Program-made: the position numbers and the translations under genes
Notes under the pieces: model-generated
Databases searched by the model: none
The model's input: only the letters and a program-made list of their open reading frames with translations
What the model was told of the DNA's origin: nothing
Assembly (NCBI GenBank): GCA_031216915.1
Contig: CM062297.1
Location: 530,060,971 to 530,124,970, forward strand
Direction: 5' to 3'
Source of the DNA: Pictodentalium vernedei
Taxonomy: Eukaryota > Mollusca > Scaphopoda > Dentaliida > Dentaliidae
DNA: 64,000 nucleotides
In this document: positions 32,185 to 41,556 of the stretch, piece after piece
Numbering within the stretch: position 1 is the stretch's first letter
How the letters are laid out: the number at the start of each line of letters is the position of its first letter

Positions 32185-32420
32185 AACGCGGACCAAAGAC
32201 AACTCAGACCAAGACAACTCGGACCACTTTTGAAGACAAATCGGACCAACTTTGAAGACAATTCGGACCAATTTTAAAGACAACTCGGACCAACTTTGAA
32301 GACAAGTCGGCTCAACTTTTGAAGAAGTCGACCCAAGTTTCAAGACAAGTCGGACCAACTTTCTAGACAACTTGGACTGACTCTGTGAATAATTCGGACC
32401 TGAATAGTGGACAAGCGAAG
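32185..32420. repeat. 30-bp minisatellite, about 8 units
   Basis: Units of the type ACAACTCGGACCAACTTTGA then AGACAA. The same minisatellite occurs inverted at 52845-53030. Confidence 0.88.
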
Positions 32421-32964
32421 ATTCAGGGTTGGTGGGGAAAGTCACAAATCAACCAATCACGGTTCAAACGATTTATTAAAAACTGAGGTATGACAAAGAC
32501 ATGAATAAATAAATATGTTTTCACATAAAAAACAATGTTCAGGACATATTTTATCAAACTATATGTACAATATATATGTATTGGTATTTAAAGTCACAAT
32601 TCTTAAAATTTAACTCCGTATGAACATCTGCAATATTATCTGAATGATATATATACATTAACCCTTTACCTAATGCTTGTAGTAGACGACACGCATAACA
32701 CGCGTTCCTAATTACGAAGTTGCAGGGGTATGTTTATGACTGGTCCGTCCGTCAGTCTGTCAGTCCGTCAATCAGTCCTACTTGTTTTCCGGACTTTTTT
32801 CTACACGCTTCCAGATATTGAGCTGAGCTGATTTTTGGTATGTGAGTCTAACATGGTGGCCTACAGATCAAGTTTGCATTTTTTTCCGCTCCACTGATTT
32901 TTACCGAAATTACGGCCCTTGGACTCGGAAAAATTCTTCAAAATTACAGTTTTCTGGACTTTTT

Positions 32965-35118
32965 AGCTCAACTTTGACGAAGTCAAATTTGATCTATTGT
33001 CATGGCCCGTCGTCCATCGTCCGTCTGTCCACAATTGGCTATGGCTCGGGCTAGAGGTCGTATTTATGAACCGATCTTTACGAAACTTCTTGTGTACCTT
33101 TGTTATGACCCTGGGACGGGAACGAGTGTTTTTAGGTGTGGTCCGAAATTCAAGATGGCTGCCAGCGGCCATTTTGTACTGATGATGCAAAAATCAGTTT
33201 TTTGTACAGAACTTCTGTTTGAAAGTTCTGATTTGAATAAAGTTTTGTATAAATGTTTAGTACCATGGGATACATCACATATAATACGGGTTTTTTTCTC
33301 GTGCGTAAATTATGCAAATTAGACTGACTTTGATTTATTTAGTGTTACTTTCAGAGCTGTAAGTGCCAAGCTGCTATGGCTCGGGCTAGAGGCCGTATTT
33401 ATGAACCGATCTTTACGGAACTTCTTGGGTACCTTTGTTATGACTGTGGAACGAGAACGAGGGTTTTTGGGTGTGGTCCGAAATTCAAGATGGCTGCCAG
33501 CTGCCATTTTGTACCGACGATGCAGAAATCTGTTTTTTGTACAGAACTTCCATATGAAAGCTCTGATTTGAATAATTTTTTGTATGAATGTTTAGTACCA
33601 TGGGATACATCACATATAATACGGGTTTTTTTCTCGTGCGTAAATTATGCAAATTAGACTAACTTTGATGTTTTTTGGTGTTACTTTCAGCACTGTAAGT
33701 GCAAATGCCAATACGGCTCGGGCTAGAGGCTGTATTTATGAACCGATCTTTACAAAACTTCTTGGGTACCTTTGTTATCACCGTGGGACGAGAACGAGTG
33801 TTTTGGGGTCCAGTCCGAAATTCAAGATGGCCGATGGCAGCCATTTTGTACGAAATTTGGTGCAATCAGATTTTTGCACAGAACTTCCATATGAAAGCGC
33901 TGATTTGAATAATTTTTTGTGTGAATGTTTAGTACCATGGGATACATCACATATAATACGGGTTTTTTTCTCGTGCAGAAATTATGCAAATTAGATGAAC
34001 TTTGATTTTTTCAGTGCTGCTTACACACAGTAAGTACACATGTCAATACGGCTCGGGCTAGAGTCTGTATTTATGAACCGATCTTCACGAAATGTCTTGG
34101 GTACCTTTGTTATCACCTTGGGACAGGAACGAGTGTTTCTGGGTGCGGTCCAAAATTCAAGATGGCTGCCAGTGGCCATTTTGTATCGAAATTAGGTCTA
34201 ATCAGTTTTTGTACACAACTTCTATACGGCTCAGGCTAGATGCCGTATTTATGAACCGATCTTTACGAAACTTCTTGGGTACCTTTGTTATTACCGTGGG
34301 ATGAGAACGAGTGTTTTGGGGTGTGGTCCGAAATTCAAGATGGCCACCAGCAGCCATTTTGTCCCAAAATTAGTGCAATCAGTCTTTTGTACAGAACTTC
34401 TGTATGAAAGTTCTGATTTGAATAAATTTTTGTATGAATGTTTAGTAACATGGAATACATCACATATAGTACGGGTTTTTTTCTCGTGCAGAAATTATGC
34501 AGATTAGAAGAACTTTGATTTATTCAGTGCTACGTGAACACAGTAAGTGCACATGTCAATACGGCTCGGGCTAGAGGCTGTATTTATGAACCGATCTTCA
34601 CAAAACTTCTTGGGTACCTTTGTTATCACCTTGGGACGAGAACGAGTGTTTCTAGGCGCGGTCCAAAATTCAAGATGGCTGCCAGTGGCCATTTTGTACC
34701 GAAATTATGTCCAATCAGTTTTTTGTCACAACTTCTACACAGCTCATATTTGTGAACTGATCTTCACGAAACTTCTTAGGTACCTTTGTTTTCACCTTGG
34801 GACAGGAATGAGTGTGTTTTGGGGTGCCTTTGTTATCACTGTGCTATGAGAACAAATATTTTGGGGTTCAGTCAGACCCACTCTGGGACTCAAAGATTTC
34901 TTTTCTAGTTTAGCATCTGACTGTCACCCACCTTTACAATATTTTACCTATACATTTGTTACAGGCAACGCTCAGTATTTATGTACAGACCATTACAGTA
35001 CTTTATATGTACCTTTGTTATCAGGTCATTACCTAGATGTTTGTCATTGCTGTGTCACTATACATGTACATGTCTTTGTCTTGACAAGTTGAGCTACAGT
35101 GCCATTGACACTTTCATT
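32965..35118 (+). mobile_element. Array element S1 (head, 334-bp monomers, tail) inserted in G
   Basis: The head AGCTCAACTTTGACGAAGTC leads to CCCGTCGTCCATCGTCCGTC. Then come five to six monomers of about 334 bp with GGCTCGGGCTAGAGGCCGTA, ACTTCTTGGGTACCTTTGTT and TTCAAGATGGCTGCCAG (starts near 33042, 33376, 33714, 34049, 34227 short, 34561). The tail is TTGAGCTACAGTGCCATTGA then CACTTTCATT. Left and right G flanks join inside a T run (GGACTTTTT / TTCTACACG-type), with no duplication beyond T residues, as expected for Helentron-like rolling-circle insertion. Open frames inside the monomers are accidental. Confidence 0.75.
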
Positions 35119-35307
35119 TTCTATACGTTTCCAGATATTGAGCTGATTTTTGGTATGTTAATCTAACATGGTGGCCTACAGATAGAGATGGGCGGTTAAC
35201 CGAAAATTTTACTCAGTTTCGGTTGTTGAAAAAAAAAACGAAACCGAAACCGTGCAGGTAAAAAAACGTACTTTCGGTTTCCGTATATTTTCCTGTGACT
35301 CTCAGTC

Positions 35308-35571
35308 ATGGCTGACAACACGCTCGGTATGCTCTCCGGCGATCAATCAAAAAATATTGAAAAGGACGACAAAAGTCCTGTATGGCGGTACTTTGAAGGG
35401 CAGGATTGCAAAAGTAAATATGCCACCTGCAAACTCTGCTCGAAGACGATAACAGCTGAATATGGAAACACGAGTAACTTAAAACGACACATTGAATGCA
35501 AACACAAAAATGAATATGCTGACTTGAAGAAAGTCATGGATGCAAAAGCTTCTGCAAAACATTCACTGACA
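35308..35571 (+). CDS. BED zinc-finger N-terminal exon of hAT transposase
   Basis: The open frame starts MADNTLGMLSGDQ and holds a BED finger: VWRYF...CKLCSKTITAEYGNTSNLKRH then IECKH, with the C-x-x-C...H-x-x-x-x-H ligands and the aromatic WxxF lead. BED fingers bind the hAT ends. The frame stays open to 35592, but ACA followed by GTGAGT at 35572 is a good splice donor, so the exon probably ends at 35571. No RNase-H-like catalytic domain or C-terminal dimerisation motif is found in the remaining native hAT sequence, so the product would be a DNA-binding fragment only. Confidence 0.78.
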
Positions 35572-35886
35572 GTGAGTACGGAATATCATTAGATGTCACC
35601 AACCTGAAATAAAGTATACAGTATACACTATACTATACTCCACTCCGCTGGATGGCTTGACTAGGCTTGAGGCCAAATTTTGTTCCCATATTTTTTAAAG
35701 AAAAATTTTCCAACTCTCAACGTCGACACTGTGGGAGCTGAAGTTTCAAACAAATTACTTTTCCGCCGAGTCGCTCGACTGACTCGAGTGTGATGTCATA
35801 CCCATCCCATGGGTCGGAGTGAACAGCGAGATTGACTTATCGTCGCGTGAGTGCTACAATGTCATATGTCCCGTGCCAGCACTGTG

Positions 35887-36866
35887 TGTTACGGTGTGGA
35901 ATTATTAATGATATTGGTAACAGAAAGAAATCTGAGAATCAGCAACAAAACTATGAATTTAACTATTCTGAAATTTAATTAAAAAGAATTAATATATAAA
36001 AAAAAAAATGATACAAAGATCTTTTACACTAATTGGTTTACAGAAAATAAAAACAGTGGTACTTATCAATTATTGAATTAGTCCAAAGTACAGTTTGACA
36101 GAATCCAGTAATCCAGTGGTGAAGTATCTTCTGAAGAAAGTTACCAGCTGGTAGATGTAGTATTAAATCCAAGAATGTCTCTTCAGAAACAGTATCCCAT
36201 AAATTTGTAATAAAATTTTCACTTAGAAATTTCAGCAGTCTCCAATAAGATATAATAAAATTCTCCGTAAAATTCAAATGGATTAAAAATCCAAGAAGTA
36301 TTGGCGCCGCAGGTAATTTCCAAACAATCCAGTAGAATCCTGGCTTTTCACAAAATATTATTCTGTTTCACAGAAAGTATAAATTCTCTTTTCCAAGACG
36401 AACAGATTCTCTTCAAAATTCTCTTTTGGAATCAATCTCCAAATTCACAAAGAAGCACTGCTTCTATAATAAATGCACTGTTCTGAAACAATAATATTCT
36501 CCAATGGAAATAACTGAAGCGAGTCTTTTTGAAAGGCTTTCTAAGAATGAGTTTTTGAATTCTGTTGACAAACCTTTATATAGTAACCAGATAGAATGTC
36601 CCAGAAGAGGAAGTTTCTGCAATGTTCTATTAGTTTCTGGGGAATTCTGTTAAAGTTCAAGTAAACAAGGTCATTGACCTATTTAAACAATTAAACAATC
36701 AACAGCTATATGTACAATATATCAGTGTAACAAAGATGTAAACAAGGTCACTGAGTGCAAAAGAGTTAGACCAGTCAGAAAATGCAGCAATAAAAAAAAA
36801 ATATCTTTCTCATATAATTATCTACTAAGGATATATCAATCTCAATATAATATGGGGGCTATAACA
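35887..36866 (-). repeat. 3' LTR of gypsy copy 2
   Basis: 980 bp, on the minus strand from TGTTATAGCCCCCATATTAT to CACACCGTAACA. Nearly identical to the 5' LTR. Confidence 0.95.
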
Positions 36867-36877
36867 CACCCTGCCTT
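36867..36877 (-). promoter_or_regulatory. Polypurine tract of gypsy copy 2
   Basis: On the minus strand AAGGCAGGGTG directly precedes the LTR start TGTTATAG, the position where plus-strand DNA synthesis is primed. Conserved in copy 1. Confidence 0.65.
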
Positions 36878-37112
36878 AAAAGAAAAAGTTTGAAGGTACT
36901 GAAAACTTTTTACATAATTTTAGCAGACTCTGACTGGTTTACAATACACACACACACCATAATCTTCACATTTTTTTTTTTTTTTCTTTTTTTCATAAAC
37001 ATATATACACTTGAAGTGAATAGGGACCGATCATATTATTTTAAATTAGGATATTCTGGAAAGAGCATCAGCTACAACATTATCTCTTCCCGAAATATGC
37101 CTAATCTCTAAA

Positions 37113-37713
37113 TTATATTCTTGAAGGGCTAAACTCCACCGCAATAATCTTTGATTCTTGTTTTTTCATTTTATTGATAAATGTTAAGGGGTTATGATCG
37201 GTGTAAACTGTAATTGGACATTGGGCGGTTCCTAGATACACATCAAAATGGGTTAATGCCAAAATTAGAGCCAAAGTTTCTTTTTCTACTGTAGAGTAAT
37301 TCTTTTGATGTTTGAGAAATTTTCTGGAAAAATAACATACAGGGTGATCAATACCTTGGGAATCTTCCTGGGCAATATACCCACCTGCTCCATTGTCACT
37401 TGCATCTATGAATAATTTGAAGGGCTTTTCATAATTGGGACTGGCCAGGACAGGGGAATTATTTAATAAAGTTTTTATTCTGTTAAAGGATTTCTGACAT
37501 TCCTCAGGCCAAACAAACTTAACCCTTTTGCTCAATAAACTGGTCAAAGGGGAGACAACATCTGAAAAATTTAAACAAAATTTTCTATAATATCCAGCCA
37601 TGCCTAAGAATCTCATGAGCTCTTTTTTAGAGTTTGGTACTGGAAAATTTACAATGGCATCAACTTTAGCCGCAATTGGCCTCACCTGCCCCTGCCCCAC
37701 AACATGGCCTAAA
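37113..37713 (-). CDS. RT thumb/connection and RNase H of gypsy copy 2 (5' truncated)
   Basis: Open minus-strand frame with YLGHVVGQGQVRPI, VNFPVPNSKKELMRFLGMAG then YYRKFC, KFVWPEECQKSFNRIKTLL, LFIDASDNGAGGYIA, CYFSRKFLKHQKNYSTVEKE, TLALILALTHFDVYL and VYTDHNPL. These are the RT connection and complete RNase H (D, E, D motifs) that remove RNA during reverse transcription. Upstream, the frame runs through a 25-bp Tc1 end into the deletion junction; the RT palm is gone. The frame continues open to 37778, but residues before YLGHVVG are not gypsy coding sequence. Confidence 0.88.
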
Positions 37714-37715
37714 TA

Positions 37716-37740
37716 TACTCTCCTAAAAAAGAAAGTGTGC
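37716..37740 (-). mobile_element. 25-bp scar of a Tc1-like transposon end at the RT deletion junction
   Basis: TACTCTCCTAAAAAAGAAAG then TGTGC is identical to the first 25 bp of the Tc1 insertion at 7529 and sits at the same gypsy position after TA (37714-37715). The next base, 37741, already belongs to gypsy sequence some 600 bp further upstream in the RT (AACATCGTGAAAAATAACAG, matching about 9232 in copy 1). Confidence 0.9.
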
Positions 37741-39126
37741 AACATCGTGAAAAATAACAGATGTCCTACTAGGCACATCGGGAAATAAGTGTTGATATTT
37801 GAAAATTAAATCAACTAAATCTTTTCTTTGGTCAGGCGGTAAATAATCTGTTTTATTTTGTAGATCTCTCAGGACATCTGAGTTCTGTAACTTCAGAGGT
37901 ACATTTTCGCCGCCTTCATAAATATCCTCTACAGGATTTTCCAGCTCATCCGTGTGGGTGACTGTTGAGACTGGTAGAGAGTTTGGTTCTCTCTCATAAT
38001 AAGTTTTCAACATATTTATATGGCACAGCTGAGTATTTTTGAGTCTATCGGGAGTCTCAACAACATAATCAGTATCACTGATCTTGTGCTTAACAATATA
38101 AGGGCCTGAATATCTTGCTTGTAAAGCATTGCCCTTTACAGGGAATAATACTAGCACCTTGTCCCCAGGTTTAAAGGAGCGAAATTTCGCCTTTTTATCA
38201 TACCAGGTCTTCATATGACTCTGGGCTTTCTGTAAATGTTTATTTGCCATTTCTCTGGCCTGGTGCAATTTTTCCTTAAAAGTGGACACATAGTCCAGAA
38301 GAGAAATTTCAGGTGGCTCTTCTTCGAGCCATTTCTCCTTCAAAGCAGTGAGTGGACCCCTCACTGAATGTCCAAACACTAATTCAAAAGGGCTGAACCC
38401 CAGAGATTCCTGTACAGTCTCACGGACTGCAAATAAGAGGAGATGTACTCCTTCATCCCAATCCTTCTCATTATCCTCCCCATAGGCCTTTATCATGGTC
38501 TTCAGTGTTTGATGAAAGCGTTCTAGAGCTCCTTGACTTTCGGGATGGTAGGCACTTGATGTGTACTGCTTGATTTTGAGCTCATACATCACCTGCTGAA
38601 AAAGGTTTGACATAAAATTTGAGCCTTGGTCCGATTGCACTGACCTGGGTAGACCGAAAGTTGTAAAAAATTTTATCAAGGCCTTAACTATTGTCTTAGT
38701 TTTAATATTTCTTAGAGGTATAGCTTCAGGAAATCGTGTAGAAGCACACATGATGGTAAGAAGATATTCATTTCCAGATCTTGTTCTAGGCAATGGGCCA
38801 ACACAATCAATAATAATTCTACTAAATGGCTCCTCAAAAACAGGAATTGGTTGAAGGGGAGCAGGAGGAATCTTCTGGTTGGGTTTTCCTACAATTTGAC
38901 AGATGTGGCAGGTTTTACAAAATTCGACAACATCCTGTCGAAGCTTGGGCCAGTAAAAACATTGCTGAATACGAGAGTAGGTTTTCCTAACTCCCAAATG
39001 TCCAGCCATTGGATTTTCATGAGCCAGGCTTATTATTTCATTCCGGTATTTAGTGGGGACAACTATTTGATAAATAACCTCCCAATCACTATTGGAGGGT
39101 ACTTCTGGTGGTCGCCATTTCCTCAT
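37741..39126 (-). CDS. Integrase plus truncated RT N-terminus of gypsy copy 2
   Basis: Integrase joins the element's DNA ends to host DNA. Residues 1-35 are a tether. The HHCC zinc domain follows (HENPMAGHLGVRKTYSRIQQ, FCKTCHICQ). The catalytic core has IIIDCVGPLPRTRSGNEYLL (first Asp), SVQSDQGSNF (second Asp) and YHPESQGALERFHQTLKTM (Glu), all intact. The GPY/F module QARYSGPYIV follows near residue 350. A linker and the start of RT (KYQHLFPDVPSRTSVIFHDV) end at the deletion. The ATG at 39126 overlaps the gag-protease stop as ATGA. This frame is free of defects over about 460 codons and may still encode active integrase. Confidence 0.92.
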
Positions 39127-40823
39127 AAGTACACCAGATTTTCTGAAATAACAGACAGGGGATTTTGGGCTTCAGCCTGTGTTAGAGCCTTTTCACGTGG
39201 CTCGGCAAGGTCAGGATCACTTTCCTGTTCCTGAATTAAAGATGTCCGGGAAATGACATTCAAGGAGGTCCCCCTATCACTCTCAGGTGTAGTGGCCTCT
39301 TTACAATGTCTGGAAGAGTCATCACACTGACTCAAAAATGTCTGAGACAAATCAATGTCTTCAGAATCCGTAATTCTGTGACTGTTCTTATCCTCAGCTT
39401 TGCTGTTTAAATCAACACAATTGAGGTTGTTATCAACCTCAGCTTTCTTTGCCATGGACCGAGTCACAGCACATGCTGGAAAAGCAAAAGGAAAACATTC
39501 CTTCAAATTAATAATACTTTCATCTGTGCTCGGCTTATCCACCACTTGAGGTTCTACAGTGACTTTGTCACCAGCTAAGTCATTTCCCAATAATAAAGAA
39601 ATACCTTTTACAGGTAGAGTAGGTCTGATTCCTACTGTCACAATCCCATTTACTAAACTACTTTTTAAAGTTATTTTATGAAGTGGGACCATTAAAGAGT
39701 TTGACTCAATACCTGATATTAGAACTTGTGCCCCTGTAGCACTTTCTTCAGAAAATGGCAAAATGCCTTCTAACATTAAAGACTGAGTAGCCCCTGTGTC
39801 TCTCAGTATTTTTATTGGTAAGGAACAGTGCTTATCCCCATCAAGGGAAACAAAGCCTTCAGAAATAAATGGCTTATAATTTTCTAAAGCGTCTTGCTTT
39901 ATAACATAATTTTCAGGGCATGGAGCACATGCTAGTGCATTCTGTGAAGTAGAGGACTCATTTTTCCTTTTTAACAGCCAGCAATCAGATAATAAATGAC
40001 CTGCTTTCTTACAATAATTACAAGTTTTAGTTGAACTGTTGGGTCGTAATGGTGTAGGGCTGGCATTGGATGACTTATTCTCATTAGGCTTCCGATTAAA
40101 TTTAGGTGGTGAAAAGTTTGTAGGATGGGAAGGATGAGTTTTATCTGAAGCTGGTCTAGGTGCACTTTGGAAAGAATTCTTGTGGGGCCAAAAATTTGTG
40201 GCGTTACGACTCATTTTATGAGTTAAGGCATAGTCATCTGCCAGTACTGCTGCTCTATTTAATGTGTCAACTTTTTGTTCATCCAGGTGGGCCTTTATAT
40301 CTGAATGTATCTTTCCTTTAAACTCCTCAATCAGCATCATTTCCTTTAATTTTGTAAAATCTTTCCCTATTTCTTTTGAGTGGCACCACCTGTCAAATAA
40401 ATTTTGCTTTTCTCTGGCAAATTCCACATGAGTTTGATTTTCATTTTTATAATAATTTCTGAATTTCTGCCTATAGGCCTCTGGAACAAGTTCATATGCC
40501 TTAAGTATAGCCTCTTTAACAGTGTCATAATTATTGCTTTGCTCCGAAGATAGAGCAGAATAGATTTCTTGGGCCTTCCCTTTCAAAACACTTTGCAGTA
40601 GCAAAGTCCAGACATCCCTTGGCCATTCTAAACTTGTTGCCACTTTTTCAAAATGTGAAAAATATTTATCAACTTCTTTTTCTTGAAAGGGGGGAACTAG
40701 CCTAACATGTTTAGTTGCATCAAATCTACTTGGAGAAATTACATTTGAGCCTTGATGTTGAGATTCTAATTCTTTTATTTTTATTTCCTTTTGGGACTGA
40801 ATTTCTAATTCTTTTAAGTGCAT
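39123..40823 (-). CDS. gag capsid, nucleocapsid and aspartic protease of gypsy copy 2
   Basis: 566 codons are open. The N-terminus is a Lys/Glu-rich coil. The retrotransposon-gag capsid domain follows (FSHFEKVATSLEWPRDVWTL; KAYELVPEAYRQKFRNY; HVEFAREKQNLFDRWCHSKE) at about residues 50-200. A CCHC zinc knuckle, CNYCKKAGHLLSDC (C-x2-C-x4-H-x4-C), is near residue 270. The aspartic protease has LRDTGATQSLML (DTG active site) near residue 345 and FLLGNDLAG-type flap and hydrophobic motifs after it. The natural start lies further upstream, beyond a stop at about 40957, so this Met is provisional. The stop overlaps the integrase start by four bases. Confidence 0.9.
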   Translation of the reverse strand: MHLKELEIQSQKEIKIKELESQHQGSNVISPSRFDATKHVRLVPPFQEKEVDKYFSHFEKVATSLEWPRDVWTLLLQSVLKGKAQEIYSALSSEQSNNYDTVKEAILKAYELVPEAYRQKFRNYYKNENQTHVEFAREKQNLFDRWCHSKEIGKDFTKLKEMMLIEEFKGKIHSDIKAHLDEQKVDTLNRAAVLADDYALTHKMSRNATNFWPHKNSFQSAPRPASDKTHPSHPTNFSPPKFNRKPNENKSSNASPTPLRPNSSTKTCNYCKKAGHLLSDCWLLKRKNESSTSQNALACAPCPENYVIKQDALENYKPFISEGFVSLDGDKHCSLPIKILRDTGATQSLMLEGILPFSEESATGAQVLISGIESNSLMVPLHKITLKSSLVNGIVTVGIRPTLPVKGISLLLGNDLAGDKVTVEPQVVDKPSTDESIINLKECFPFAFPACAVTRSMAKKAEVDNNLNCVDLNSKAEDKNSHRITDSEDIDLSQTFLSQCDDSSRHCKEATTPESDRGTSLNVISRTSLIQEQESDPDLAEPREKALTQAEAQNPLSVISENLVYL

Positions 40824-41398
40824 TTCTTTTTGAGCTTCTATTTCCCTTAATTTTAATTCCCTTTCCTCTTTTTGAGCCTGAATTTGTTCCCTTTCTTTTT
40901 GAGCCTGTATTTGTTCCCTTTCTTTTTGAGCTTCTAATTCTTTTAATTTAATTTAATTTTCTCTTTCTTCTTTTTCTTTTTGAGCCTGAATTTGTTCCCT
41001 TTCTTTTTGAGCTTCTAATTCTTTTAATTTAATTTCATTTTCTCTTTCTTCTTTTTCTTTTTGAGCCTGAATTTGTTCCCTTTCTTTTTGAGCCTGAATT
41101 TCAATTTCCCTCATTTTTTGTTGCATTTCTAACTTTTTTAATTCTAATTCTAACTTTTTGAGTTCAAGGGCATCAGAATGTTGTGGTTCAGAGGGGTTTT
41201 AGACTGAGGCAAAAGACCTTCTTCCATATAATGATTAACAATGAGCTGTTTAAGTTTATGTTTGTTCAGACCAGGGGTGGCAGGTAATTTTAGATAATGA
41301 GCAAGTTGGAATAAATCCTCCTTCTTAAGAGATTCTAAAAGGGCCAAACTAGGAGAGCCTTCAAATTCAGAAATAAATTCTGTCACAATAAATACCAT
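40824..41398 (-). pseudogene. gag N-terminus of gypsy copy 2: SAP-like module and Gln/Glu/Lys repeat coil, broken
   Basis: From the ATG at 41398: LALLESLKKEDLFQLAHYLK then LPATPGLNKHKLKQLIVNHY. This resembles the helix-turn-helix SAP-like module found at the N-terminus of some gypsy gag proteins. A one-base deletion near 41200 shifts the frame. The correct frame then gives repeated REQIQAQKE/KLKELEAQKE units (41110-40830), a long coiled coil. In one repeat, a base change at about 40957 turns a GAA codon into TAA. These two lesions separate this module from the capsid frame. Confidence 0.75.
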
Positions 41399-41540
41399 GA
41401 TGAAAAGGTTTGCTGGTTCTCAGAATATAAATAATAATACTGAAATTTTCTAAGAAAATTTAAATGTTTTAAAAGTGAGCCAAATAATATTTGCAATATG
41501 CAAATAAAGTTTTCTCGTTATCTTATATTCAATCTCGGCA

Positions 41541-41552
41541 ACGAGCCCCCAA
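41541..41552 (-). promoter_or_regulatory. Primer-binding site of gypsy copy 2 (tRNA-Pro type)
   Basis: Just inside the 5' LTR, the minus strand reads TTGGGGGCTCGTTGCC. The first 11 bases, TGGGGGCTCGT, equal the well-known tRNA-Pro primer-binding site of murine leukaemia viruses; later bases diverge. The spacing from the LTR end is about 4-5 nt. Confidence 0.7.
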
Positions 41553-41556
41553 TTTC

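Noticed and set aside
33002..34849. Series of similar 60-115-residue open frames on the plus strand
   Set aside because: They are accidental frames in the 334-bp monomers of S1; frames and starts differ between monomers.
36038..36277. 79-residue minus-strand frame, identical at 41707-41946
   Set aside because: It lies inside both LTRs of gypsy copy 2; duplication reflects the LTRs, not a gene.
38851..39234. 127-residue plus-strand open frame
   Set aside because: Antisense shadow of the integrase and gag frames of gypsy copy 2.
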